This document shows positions 1 to 7,282 of a DNA stretch of 64,000 bases, one piece after another. Origin of the DNA: Flavivirga algicola (lineage in GTDB: Bacteria; Bacteroidota; Bacteroidia; Flavobacteriales; Flavobacteriaceae); assembly GCF_012910715.1 (NCBI RefSeq), contig NZ_JABBHF010000004.1, positions 186,001 through 250,000 of the forward strand. Reading direction: 5' to 3'. The notes under the pieces are model-generated. The model searched no databases. It saw nothing but the letters and a program-made list of their open reading frames with translations, and was not told the DNA's origin. Within the stretch, counting starts at the first letter, position 1; every line of letters begins with the position of its first letter. The translations under genes were made by a program, and so were the position numbers.

Positions 1-76
1 AATGTCGCACAAATAAAACAAAGTAAGAGGGAAGAGCGTTTTGTCATTTAAGGTTATGAGAGACTAGATTTACTAA

Positions 77-121
77 AAAAGCGACTACTTAGGTTACGCT
101 CAGTAACCATATGTCGCTTTT
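77..121 (-). terminator. Terminator after frr, nested hairpin
   Basis: A 9-bp outer stem (AAAAGCGAC at 77-85 with GTCGCTTTT at 113-121) encloses a second 6-bp stem (GGTTAC 92-97 with GTAACC 103-108). It starts four bases beyond the frr stop and ends in a T-run on the minus strand, so it probably ends frr transcription. The inner part resembles the dispersed flavobacterial sequence also seen in the 114-bp repeat after tRNA-Gln. Bases 1-76 show no gene. Confidence 0.7.
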
Positions 122-124
122 AGA

Positions 125-682
125 TTATACGGTCATGATTTCCTTTTCTTTTATATCGAAAAGACCATCGACCTTTTTAACGTAGTCATCAGTCATTTGT
201 TGTATATCAATTTCGGCGTTTTTAATTAAATCCTCCGATAAGTCGTCTAATTTTTTAATGTCGTTGTTAGCATCCTTACGCGCTGTTCTTATACTAACTT
301 TAGCATCTTCGGCTTCAGCTTTGGCCTGTTTTGCTAAATTACGCCTGCGCTCTTCCGTTAGTGGAGGTACATTAATAATGATGGTCTCACCGTTGTTCAT
401 TGGGTTAAAACCAAGGTTGGCGTATGCGATACCACGTTCTATTTCTTGTAGCATACTTTTTTCCCATGGTTGTACGGTAATGGTTCTTCCGTCGGGTGTG
501 TTCACATTAGCAACTTGACTTAAGGGTGTTTGTGATCCGTAATAATCTACCATAACACTACCAAGCATCGCTGGACTTGCTTTCCCTGCTCTAATATTAA
601 TAAATTGTTTCTCTAGATGCTTTATGGCATTATCCATAGCTTCTTTTGATGAATCTAGTATAAATTGTATGTCTTCGTTCAT
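125..682 (-). CDS. frr: Ribosome recycling factor
   Basis: This 185-residue protein matches ribosome recycling factor in length and layout. With EF-G it splits the post-termination ribosome in the cytoplasm. Family sequence is clear: an N-terminal helix (EAMDNAIKHLEKQF), the stretch VQPWEKSMLQEIERGI, and the conserved PPLTEERRRNLAKQAK near residue 107. The start ATG at 682 gives the normal N-terminus. It lies 282 bp downstream of pyrH on the same strand, the usual bacterial pairing. The gap is long enough for frr to have its own promoter. Nothing is odd about the coding sequence. Confidence 0.97.
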   Translation of the reverse strand: MNEDIQFILDSSKEAMDNAIKHLEKQFINIRAGKASPAMLGSVMVDYYGSQTPLSQVANVNTPDGRTITVQPWEKSMLQEIERGIAYANLGFNPMNNGETIIINVPPLTEERRRNLAKQAKAEAEDAKVSIRTARKDANNDIKKLDDLSEDLIKNAEIDIQQMTDDYVKKVDGLFDIKEKEIMTV

Positions 683-894
683 TATGTCAAACTTTTAGGT
701 CAATATAAATAGTCACCTACAAATATCATAAAAATAACTTGTGCAGATGTCATTTGCATTTTAATGTATTGGTTCAAATACCAAATACGAATATACTTAT
801 TTCAAATATTACGCCAAACTAACAATCTTGTTCTTTTATAATGTCCTGTTAGTTAGATTACCCTTTTTCATTTCGGCTTACTTTAACTTTAGTT

Positions 895-933
895 TGTCTT
901 GAGCAAATCCGAAAGGTTCAGCACAACAAGACA
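895..933. repeat. Inverted repeat / dispersed-repeat relic between pyrH and frr
   Basis: TGTCTTG (895-901) and CAAGACA (927-933) form a 7-bp inverted repeat around a 25-nt loop. The loop contains a stretch like the dispersed CTTCGGCTACGCTCTGCACAAG-type sequence seen elsewhere in this window. It could be a weak terminator after pyrH or only a relic of a repeat. The rest of 683-964 shows nothing recognisable. Confidence 0.35.
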
Positions 934-964
934 CTTAGCGAGCATAAGGGAACGATAGCCGCAA

Positions 965-1672
965 TTATAAATTAACTTCTGTACCAATTTTTTCGCCAGA
1001 AACCACCTTTAATAAGTTCCCTTTTTTATTCATATCGAAAACAATAATAGGCAATTCGTTCTCTTGACTTAGCGTAAACGCTGTGGTGTCCATAACTTTT
1101 AGTCCCTTACTTAAAACATCATCAAAAGATATGAAATTAAATTTAATGGCATTATCATCTTTTTCAGGGTCTGTATTATAAATACCGTCAACGCGGGTAC
1201 CTTTTAGAATAACATCGGCTTCAATTTCTATGGCTCTTAAAACTGCAGCAGAATCTGTAGTAAAATAAGGATTTCCTGTGCCACCACCAAAAATAACAAC
1301 ACGGCCTTTTTCTAAATGGCGCATGGCTTTTCTTCTAATAAAAGGCTCTGCTACTTCGTTAATTTTTATAGCTGTTTGTAAACGTGTAGGTATGTCAGCA
1401 TCTTCTAATGCGCCTTGCAGAGCTAAACCATTTATAACGGTTGCTAACATACCCATATGGTCTCCTTGTACACGATCCATGCCTTTGCTGGCTCCAGCAA
1501 CGCCTCTAAAAATATTTCCGCCTCCAATAACTATGGCAACTTCTACACCTTTATCTGTAATGGTTTTTATATCTTTTGCATATTCTGCTAATCGTTCTGG
1601 GTCAATACCGTACTGGCGATCTCCCATTAATGCTTCTCCTGATAGTTTGAGGAGTATACGTTTGTATTTCAT
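965..1672 (-). CDS. pyrH: Uridylate (UMP) kinase
   Basis: This 235-residue amino-acid-kinase-fold enzyme phosphorylates UMP to UDP in pyrimidine nucleotide synthesis. Visible family motifs are the N-terminal [14 protein letters not shown], the glycine-rich [10 protein letters not shown] (about residue 50), and [15 protein letters not shown] (about 130-145), which distinguishes UMP kinase from other members of the fold. Length is normal. It sits between tsf and frr on the same strand, the classic tsf-pyrH-frr order, although the 232-bp gap and a terminator after tsf suggest independent transcription. Cytoplasmic, normally homohexameric. Confidence 0.97.
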   Translation of the reverse strand: MKYKRILLKLSGEALMGDRQYGIDPERLAEYAKDIKTITDKGVEVAIVIGGGNIFRGVAGASKGMDRVQGDHMGMLATVINGLALQGALEDADIPTRLQTAIKINEVAEPFIRRKAMRHLEKGRVVIFGGGTGNPYFTTDSAAVLRAIEIEADVILKGTRVDGIYNTDPEKDDNAIKFNFISFDDVLSKGLKVMDTTAFTLSQENELPIIVFDMNKKGNLLKVVSGEKIGTEVNL

Positions 1673-1834
1673 CTGTTAATTTCTATTGCTTTTTTACAGG
1701 TCAGATGTAACTCGTTATATAACATTTTCGAATCATATCGATTATGTGTTATAACTCATTTCATTTTACTTTTGAAAGTTTAGCAAATATAAACAATATC
1801 TTAATTTGCTGAAACGGATTTTTTAAATCACTTT

Positions 1835-1870
1835 TATAAAAAAACCACCAATTTATTAAATTGGTGGTTT
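1835..1870 (-). terminator. Strong intrinsic terminator after tsf
   Basis: A perfect 14-bp stem (AAACCACCAATTTA at 1842-1855 with its complement at 1857-1870) is followed on the minus strand by a run of T. It begins 34 bases after the tsf stop and probably ends the rplM-rpsI-rpsB-tsf transcript. The rest of 1673-1904 shows no other feature. Confidence 0.85.
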
Positions 1871-1904
1871 GTATTATTAAGGCTTTTGCCTTTGTAGAAA
1901 TTAA

Positions 1905-2879
1905 TTAGCCTACAGAAGCACGTTTGAAACCTGTAATTTCAACATCGCCGTAAGATGCTACATATTTAGCAACATTTATTTTTTCGTCTTTAATGAAGTT
2001 TTGATCTAATAAACATTGTTCCTGATCTAACGTTGTGTTATCAGAAATAAAACGCTCCATTTTTCCTGGTAAAATTCTATCCCAGATTTGCTCTGGCTTA
2101 CCTTCAGCTTTTAACTCAGCTTTAGCATCTTCTTCGGCTTTAGCTAATACTTCAGGCGTTAATTGTGCCATAGAAATGAACTGAGGTACATTTTTAAGTG
2201 TTTTACCTAAACGACCCAATTCGATATTGTCTTTTTCAATAACAGCGATTCTAGCTTCTGTTTCTGAAGCAACAAAAGCAGGATCGAAATCTTTATAAGA
2301 TAATGTTGTCGCTCCCATAGAGGCTACTTGCATAGCTACATCTTTAACCAATGTTTCAGCATTGTCTACTTTAGAAGATAAACCTACTAATGCAGCAATT
2401 TTATTGATGTGTACATAAGAACCAACAAAAGATGCTTCTAATTTTTCAAAAGCAGTGATATCTAGTTTTTCACCAATAACACCAGTTTGCTCTGTTAATT
2501 TATCTGCAACAGACATACCACCAAAATCAGCAGCTAAAAATTCTTCTTTAGTATTGTGGTTCAAAGCGATTTCAGCTAAGTCATTAGCTAAAGCTAAAAA
2601 GTTTTCGTTTTTACCAACGAAATCAGTTTCACAACCTAATACGATCGCTACGCCTTGGGTTTGATCTGCATTTATTTTTGCAACAGCAGCACCTTCAGAA
2701 GAGTCTCTGTCTGCTCTTTTTTCAGCTACTTTTTGTCCTTTTTTACGTAATACTTCAATGGCTTTGTCAAAATCGCCTTGAGCTTCAACTAAAGCTTTTT
2801 TGCAATCCATCATACCAGCACCAGTCGCTTTTCTTAACTTGTTTACTTCTGCTGCCGTAATTTTTACTGTAGATTCCAT
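1905..2879 (-). CDS. tsf: Elongation factor Ts
   Basis: EF-Ts is the nucleotide-exchange factor that recycles EF-Tu from GDP to GTP. The UBA-like N-terminus ITAAEVNKLRKATGAGMMDC is unmistakable, followed by the KALVEAQGDFDKAIEVLRKKG stretch in the same domain and a second family motif, GCETDFVGKN, near residue 82. At 324 residues it is longer than the roughly 280 of E. coli, as is usual in Bacteroidota, where the dimerisation region is extended. It follows rpsB by 85 bp with a hairpin between. The start at 2879 adds a few residues before ITAAEV and is the only good ATG. Confidence 0.97.
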   Translation of the reverse strand: MESTVKITAAEVNKLRKATGAGMMDCKKALVEAQGDFDKAIEVLRKKGQKVAEKRADRDSSEGAAVAKINADQTQGVAIVLGCETDFVGKNENFLALANDLAEIALNHNTKEEFLAADFGGMSVADKLTEQTGVIGEKLDITAFEKLEASFVGSYVHINKIAALVGLSSKVDNAETLVKDVAMQVASMGATTLSYKDFDPAFVASETEARIAVIEKDNIELGRLGKTLKNVPQFISMAQLTPEVLAKAEEDAKAELKAEGKPEQIWDRILPGKMERFISDNTTLDQEQCLLDQNFIKDEKINVAKYVASYGDVEITGFKRASVG

Positions 2880-2891
2880 ATCTTAATTAAT

Positions 2892-2941
2892 TTAAAAAAG
2901 TCGTTCAAATAATTTCGGCTAAGAAAAGAATTAAACGACTT
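2892..2941 (-). terminator. Partial terminator/attenuator between rpsB and tsf
   Basis: On the minus strand AAGTCGTT and AACGACTT (2934-2941 and 2898-2905 in plus coordinates) form an 8-bp stem with a 28-nt loop, followed by a run of T. The large loop suggests a leaky terminator, which could lower tsf expression relative to rpsB. Processing or autoregulation is also possible. Confidence 0.45.
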
Positions 2942-2964
2942 ATTTGTATTGTGTAATTGTTAAT

Positions 2965-3750
2965 TTATTCTTCTTCTTCGGCTGCAACTGTTTTAGCAGG
3001 AGCTGCTTCCGCTTTAGCCTTAGCTTTTGGAGCTTCAGGAGCAGATGCTGCTGCGTCTTTTTCTGCTTTACGCTCTGCTAAACCACCAGCAATAGAGGCT
3101 GTAACGTGAGTTAAAATTTTATCAATTGATTTAGAAGCATCATCATTTGCAGGGATTACATAGTCAACTTGACGTGGGTCTGAGTTGGTGTCTACCATTG
3201 CAAAAATAGGAATGTTTAATTTTTGTGCTTCTTTAATCGCGATGTGCTCACGCTTAATATCTACAACAAATAAAGCGCCTGGTAAGCGAGTCATATCACT
3301 AATAGAACCTAAGTTTTTCTCCAACTTAGCTCTTAAACGATCTACTTGCAAACGTTCTTTTTTAGAAAGAGTGTTAAACGTACCGTCTTTTTTCATTCTA
3401 TCAATAGAAGCCATTTTTTTAACAGCTTTTCTAATAGTAACAAAGTTTGTTAACATACCACCTGGCCATCTTTCTGTGATGTAAGGCATATTGATAGAAC
3501 CAGCTTTTTCTGCTACGATATCTTTAGCTTGCTTTTTTGTTGCAACGAATAAGATTTTACGGCCCGAATTAGCAATTTTGCTTAATGCTGCACCTGCTTC
3601 ATCAATTTTTGCCGCTGTTTTATAAAGGTTAATAATATGGATGCCGTTACGCTCCATGTATACGTAAGGAGCCATATTTGGATCCCATTTACGTGTAAGG
3701 TGACCAAAGTGTACACCTGCTTCAAGTAATTCTTTTACTTCTACTGCCAT
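2965..3750 (-). CDS. rpsB: 30S ribosomal protein S2
   Basis: S2 binds the outside of the small subunit between head and body. The start chosen is the ATG at 3750 (MAVEVKELLEAGVHFGHLTR), which gives the normal S2 N-terminus; the frame stays open for 11 codons upstream but that extension has no family match. Further motifs are WDPNMAPYVYMERNGIHII, FVATKKQAKDIV and RWPGGMLTNF. The C-terminus after about residue 225 is a low-complexity Ala/Lys/Glu tail, common in Bacteroidota S2. It is third in rplM-rpsI-rpsB-tsf. Confidence 0.97.
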   Translation of the reverse strand: MAVEVKELLEAGVHFGHLTRKWDPNMAPYVYMERNGIHIINLYKTAAKIDEAGAALSKIANSGRKILFVATKKQAKDIVAEKAGSINMPYITERWPGGMLTNFVTIRKAVKKMASIDRMKKDGTFNTLSKKERLQVDRLRAKLEKNLGSISDMTRLPGALFVVDIKREHIAIKEAQKLNIPIFAMVDTNSDPRQVDYVIPANDDASKSIDKILTHVTASIAGGLAERKAEKDAAASAPEAPKAKAKAEAAPAKTVAAEEEE

Positions 3751-3936
3751 TTTGTAATAGTTTACGTTCTGTTGAATTAGCAATGATTAAGTGGTCATTT
3801 TTAAATCGCCTCAATCATTTAGATGCTAAACTAAATCCTGTCTTTTAGAACTAGGACAACAATAACTAGTTTTATTTTTAATTTTTTTGAAAATGTTTCG
3901 AGTAACCAATAAACAGATACTGAAACAAGTTTGATA

Positions 3937-4323
3937 TTAACGTTTCGAGAATTGGAATTTCTTACGCGCTTTTTTCTGTCCGAATTTTTTACGCTCTACC
4001 ATTCTAGGATCTCTAGTTAATAAACCTTCTGGTTTTAATGTTAATCTGTTCTCAGCATCAACTTCGCACATAGCACGAGATATTGCTAAACGAACAGCTT
4101 CTGCTTGACCTGTAATACCGCCTCCAAATACATTTACTGTAATATCAAAGTTGCTATCATTGTTAGTCATAACTAAAGGTTGTTTTACTTTGTACTGTAA
4201 AGTAGCAGTAGTAAAGTAAGACGTTATGTCTTTTTTATTAATCGTGATGTTCCCTTTTCCTGGGGCAACATACACACGAGCAACAGCCGTTTTTCTACGA
4301 CCAATTTTGTGAATTACTTCCAT
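3937..4323 (-). CDS. rpsI: 30S ribosomal protein S9
   Basis: S9 is a small-subunit protein whose basic C-terminal tail reaches the P-site tRNA. The 128-residue sequence shows the conserved HKIGRRKTAVARVYVAPGKG start, the GGGITGQAEAVRLAISRA motif, and the tail RKKFGQKKARKKFQFSKR ending in Lys-Arg, as required for tRNA contact. Its ATG shares one base with the rplM stop (TAATG), so the two are translationally coupled. The 186 bp between rpsI and rpsB hold no clear terminator. Confidence 0.98.
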   Translation of the reverse strand: MEVIHKIGRRKTAVARVYVAPGKGNITINKKDITSYFTTATLQYKVKQPLVMTNNDSNFDITVNVFGGGITGQAEAVRLAISRAMCEVDAENRLTLKPEGLLTRDPRMVERKKFGQKKARKKFQFSKR

Positions 4324-4778
4324 TATTTGAATTCGTTTAAGTTAATTGTTTTAGGTTTTTGAGCTTCATGAGTATGAGCTGAACCAACAACAACATTTAA
4401 ATTACGGAATAAATCGGCACCTAATTTGTTTTTAGGTAACATTCCTTTTATTGATTTTTCTACCACTCTTGCTGGGTCTTTCCCATACAATTCTGTAGCA
4501 GTTAAACTTCTTTGTCCTCCTGGATAGCCTGTGTGACGGATGTACGTCTTTTCGGTCCATTTGTTTCCAGATAAGCTGATTTTTTCTGCATTGATAACAA
4601 TAACGTTATCACCGCAATCAACGTGAGGTGTGAAGTTTGGCTTGTGCTTACCTCTTAAAAGTTTTGCAACTTTAGAAGCGAGACGACCAAGTGCCTGACC
4701 TTCAGCATCAACTAAAACCCACTGTTTATTAACAGTCGCTTTGTTGGCTGAAATCGTTTTGTAGCTTAATGTATCCAC
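4323..4778 (-). CDS. rplM: 50S ribosomal protein L13
   Basis: L13 is an early assembly protein of the large subunit. The 151-residue sequence contains WVLVDAEGQALGRLASKVAK, RGKHKPNFTPHVDCGDNVIV, and the MLPKNKLGADLFRNL motif. It is first in the operon rplM-rpsI-rpsB-tsf, behind a good Bacteroidota promoter at 4827-4857. L13 autoregulates its operon in some bacteria, but I could not identify a protein-binding leader here. Confidence 0.98.
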   Translation of the reverse strand: MDTLSYKTISANKATVNKQWVLVDAEGQALGRLASKVAKLLRGKHKPNFTPHVDCGDNVIVINAEKISLSGNKWTEKTYIRHTGYPGGQRSLTATELYGKDPARVVEKSIKGMLPKNKLGADLFRNLNVVVGSAHTHEAQKPKTINLNEFK

Positions 4779-4826
4779 ACTAATTATTTTTTATTTATTA
4801 AACATTCCTCTCTCAAAAAGAGTTTG

Positions 4827-4857
4827 CAAATTTACGATTATATATTTGATTACCAAA
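4827..4857 (-). promoter_or_regulatory. Bacteroidota-type promoter for rplM operon
   Basis: Read on the minus strand, TAAATTTG (4827-4834) fits the TAnnTTTG -7 element, and TTTGG (TTG at 4854-4856) fits the -33 element, with exactly 19 nt between them. Transcription would start near 4820, giving a leader of about 40 nt before the rplM ATG at 4778. Confidence 0.8.
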
Positions 4858-4926
4858 TAGAGAAGAGAGATTATTTCTTTAAATAATTGAGTGACTCAAT
4901 TATTACTCATTATACTATTTATACCC

Positions 4927-5127
4927 ATGGAGCTATTCATGTATTTTAACAACGAAAAAATAGAGGTTCCCTGGAAGGATTCTGTATTTAAGAGAGTATT
5001 TAATGAAAAACCCACCATAGGTTCTGGTTCTGTAACTGGTAAGGAGACTGTAAGAATTATAACTGAAATTTTGTTTCCCCAAAACAAGGCTTCTTATTCT
5101 TTAGAAAAAACCTCAGGGTTTGGGTAA
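4927..5127 (+). other. Doubtful small open frame between rplM and DUF3179 gene
   Basis: An ATG at 4927 opens a 66-codon frame beginning MELFMYFNNEKIEVPW. It runs convergently into the 3' end of the DUF3179 gene, overlapping by 34 bp. Composition is protein-like, but there is no recognised motif, no promoter and no operon partner. I list it only because it fills an otherwise empty stretch (4858-5093). It may be a fragment of a lost gene or chance. Confidence 0.2.
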
Positions 5128-6167
5128 AATGCCGCTATGGCAAACCAATAACTCATAACAGATCTAGCTCCCAAAAGTGTTTCTCCTTGCCTTGGACCTT
5201 CAATAACTTTTCCAAAAACAGACCATTTATTACCTTCATTATCCTTAAAAAAAGTTTCTGAACCATTAAAATCGTATTCAAAAGTCAGATTTTCATGGTC
5301 ACCAGAGAGTTCAAATCCATAAATTAAGTCTTCATTACCTACGATTAAATAGTTTTTTCCTCTAAAAGTGTCTTTAATAACACTGCCTCCATTAAAATCT
5401 GAAAATTGATAAACCTTAGACTCGTCATCGTCTATAATGGCATAAATACGATCTTTATTAGGTAGGGCAGTGTTGATAATTGTTGGCGTAAATATAAACC
5501 TGTTATTATTAGTGGAGTAATCACCATAAGGAGATGTACCATAAGTTCTCGAAAAGCCTGTTTGAGTCGTTAAAACTTCTGTGTCTGGGTACAGGGCTTT
5601 CCATGTCTTCCAATCGGTTTCTACAACATCTATTAACTCGGGTTTATTATTAATTAGTGGGCCGTTTACACATTCAAGTCTCAGTTGAGACCAATTACTA
5701 TTAGTATTCCTGTCATATAATATGAGGTTGGCATTATATAGCAAACCAGAAACTCCAAAAGTGGTTTTTGTTCCGTTAACCATACTTTCCCAGGCAAAAG
5801 CAGTTCCAGTTAAAGGACAATAATTTAAAGTGATAAAAGTATTGTCAATTTCGTCATTAACGACTTCATGCCAATCTAAAATAACATGTGGGTAAGCTTT
5901 GGCCTGATTGCCTTTTACAACCCCAACAACAAGATCATTATCATTTAGGAAACTGGCATTATTGGTAGTCGTAAAATTCGGATTATCAATTGATGGAATC
6001 CCATCTTTACCAGGGCCACCATCCTTAACATCTGCAATTGGTATTAACCATTGTCCTGTATTATTGTTGTTGCCACCAGGAACTGTTGTTCCGTCGTTAA
6101 CATCGCTAGTGCTGCAAGACATTAATAGGGAGCAGCACATTAATAGGTAAAAAACACTTTTTTTCAT
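5094..6167 (-). CDS. DUF3179-domain lipoprotein
   Basis: This 357-residue protein begins with a lipoprotein signal (YLLMCCSLLMSCSTSD), so it is probably anchored to a membrane by the cysteine of LMSC. The body matches DUF3179: the stretch YCPLTGTAFAWES near residue 115, then FGVSGLLYNANLILYDR, SNWSQL, and a later TGFSRTYGTSPYGDY. The biochemical function of DUF3179 is unknown. It starts five bases after the stop of the outer-membrane-like gene at 6173-7144, so the two are one operon and probably act together. A cysteine in the YCPLTG motif is conserved in the family as I recall it and may be functional; that is inference. Confidence 0.8.
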   Translation of the reverse strand: MKKSVFYLLMCCSLLMSCSTSDVNDGTTVPGGNNNNTGQWLIPIADVKDGGPGKDGIPSIDNPNFTTTNNASFLNDNDLVVGVVKGNQAKAYPHVILDWHEVVNDEIDNTFITLNYCPLTGTAFAWESMVNGTKTTFGVSGLLYNANLILYDRNTNSNWSQLRLECVNGPLINNKPELIDVVETDWKTWKALYPDTEVLTTQTGFSRTYGTSPYGDYSTNNNRFIFTPTIINTALPNKDRIYAIIDDDESKVYQFSDFNGGSVIKDTFRGKNYLIVGNEDLIYGFELSGDHENLTFEYDFNGSETFFKDNEGNKWSVFGKVIEGPRQGETLLGARSVMSYWFAIAAFYPNPEVFSKE

Positions 6168-6172
6168 AGTAT

Positions 6173-7144
6173 TTAATTTAATTGTAAAACATTTTTCTTT
6201 GAGCTTATTTTTAATAAAAGCCCCGTAGTAATTCTATAGGTTGGTGTTAACTGTGTTCCATCAACATTATTATGGATAGGAATTTCGGCTTTTGTGGAAA
6301 AGATTAGATTAGACTTCAAATTAATTGAAAAGTTGGGAATAACAGACACCCAGTTACCTCCTGTATTATCCAGATCGAAATTGTCAATTTTATCCTTTCT
6401 GGCATTTCTATATTTAAAGGAAATACTAGGAGTGGTTAGGGCTTTTAGTAAAACGAATTGATCTGAAAAGCTTATAAAGCCTTGAAATTCGTTACCAAAT
6501 TTATAAGAACTATTGTCAAAGTAGGTATCGTTGGTCCCGGTATTTCTGTAAATAGCTCTCGAGGAAAATGTTAGGGAAGGTCTAAAACTAAAATTTTTAG
6601 AGAATGAAGTCCAATAGATAATGTCCCAGGCGTTGCTTCCTGGTTGTAAATCGGCATTTAGTCTAATACCTTGATCGTTTGTTTCTGTAGACGAGCCTAA
6701 AGGAATTTTTGTCCCTAGCCCAAAAGCAATGTTGCTTTGTTTTCCTAAAAGCTCAGGAAAATTATACTTTAACAATAGGACAGCATCTCCAATACCCGAA
6801 GTTTGATCTAGGTTTTCGTTTCCAAATTGAGAAATTTTACGTCTCTGGTTTACCCAAGTAAATAGACCTTCAATTGAAAACCTATTGGTGATAGAATAAT
6901 TGGTATTTAACAAAATAGAATGTGTAATTCGTAATCTGGAATTGTCATTTAAAGTTTTGCTACCAGAATTTAAAGTGTTTAAATTGTTGTAGTCATAATT
7001 TAAACCTATTTGAATGGTGCCTTTGTCTTCTTGAGATAACCCTATGTTATTTGATAATGGAATACCACCAGAACAACAAGTTTGGGCATTAATTTGAGAA
7101 AAGGCACAAAGGCATAAGGCACACAAAAAACCTTTAAAATTCAT
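6173..7144 (-). CDS. Outer-membrane beta-barrel-like protein, CCSGG type
   Basis: The 323-residue protein has a signal peptide (FLCALCLCAFSQINAQ) with probable cleavage before TCCSGGIPLS. The mature part alternates hydrophobic and polar residues in many short strands rich in aromatic and Asn residues, as in barrel proteins of the MetA-pathway-of-phenol-degradation/transporter type. No substrate can be read from sequence. The double cysteine just after the cleavage site is notable. It is the first gene of a two-gene operon with the DUF3179 lipoprotein, divergent from the ygiQ-like gene. Confidence 0.6.
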   Translation of the reverse strand: MNFKGFLCALCLCAFSQINAQTCCSGGIPLSNNIGLSQEDKGTIQIGLNYDYNNLNTLNSGSKTLNDNSRLRITHSILLNTNYSITNRFSIEGLFTWVNQRRKISQFGNENLDQTSGIGDAVLLLKYNFPELLGKQSNIAFGLGTKIPLGSSTETNDQGIRLNADLQPGSNAWDIIYWTSFSKNFSFRPSLTFSSRAIYRNTGTNDTYFDNSSYKFGNEFQGFISFSDQFVLLKALTTPSISFKYRNARKDKIDNFDLDNTGGNWVSVIPNFSINLKSNLIFSTKAEIPIHNNVDGTQLTPTYRITTGLLLKISSKKNVLQLN

Positions 7145-7267
7145 AGCAAGTTTGTTAACAGTATCTATGGTGTCGTTAAAAGATGCATTGCCTTACTAAT
7201 TTTAACATTAATAATGGCTTGTATTTACGATTCGCAGGGCGATTCCGGATAAGAATCAATTTTTGCC

Positions 7268-7275
7268 TATTTTTG
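7268..7275 (+). promoter_or_regulatory. Candidate -7 element for the YgiQ gene
   Basis: TATTTTTG fits TAnnTTTG and ends only seven bases before the ATG at 7283. If used, the transcript would start at or within a few bases of the start codon. No good TTG is present at the expected -33 position (about 7246), so the promoter is uncertain. Confidence 0.4.
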
Positions 7276-7282
7276 CTGCGTT

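Noticed and set aside
1278-1679. Plus-strand open frame opposite pyrH
   Set aside because: It is entirely antisense to a well-supported essential gene and has no family features.
4896-5087. Minus-strand open frame of 63 codons after the DUF3179 gene
   Set aside because: Composition is not protein-like, there is no motif, and it overlaps a more plausible plus-strand frame.
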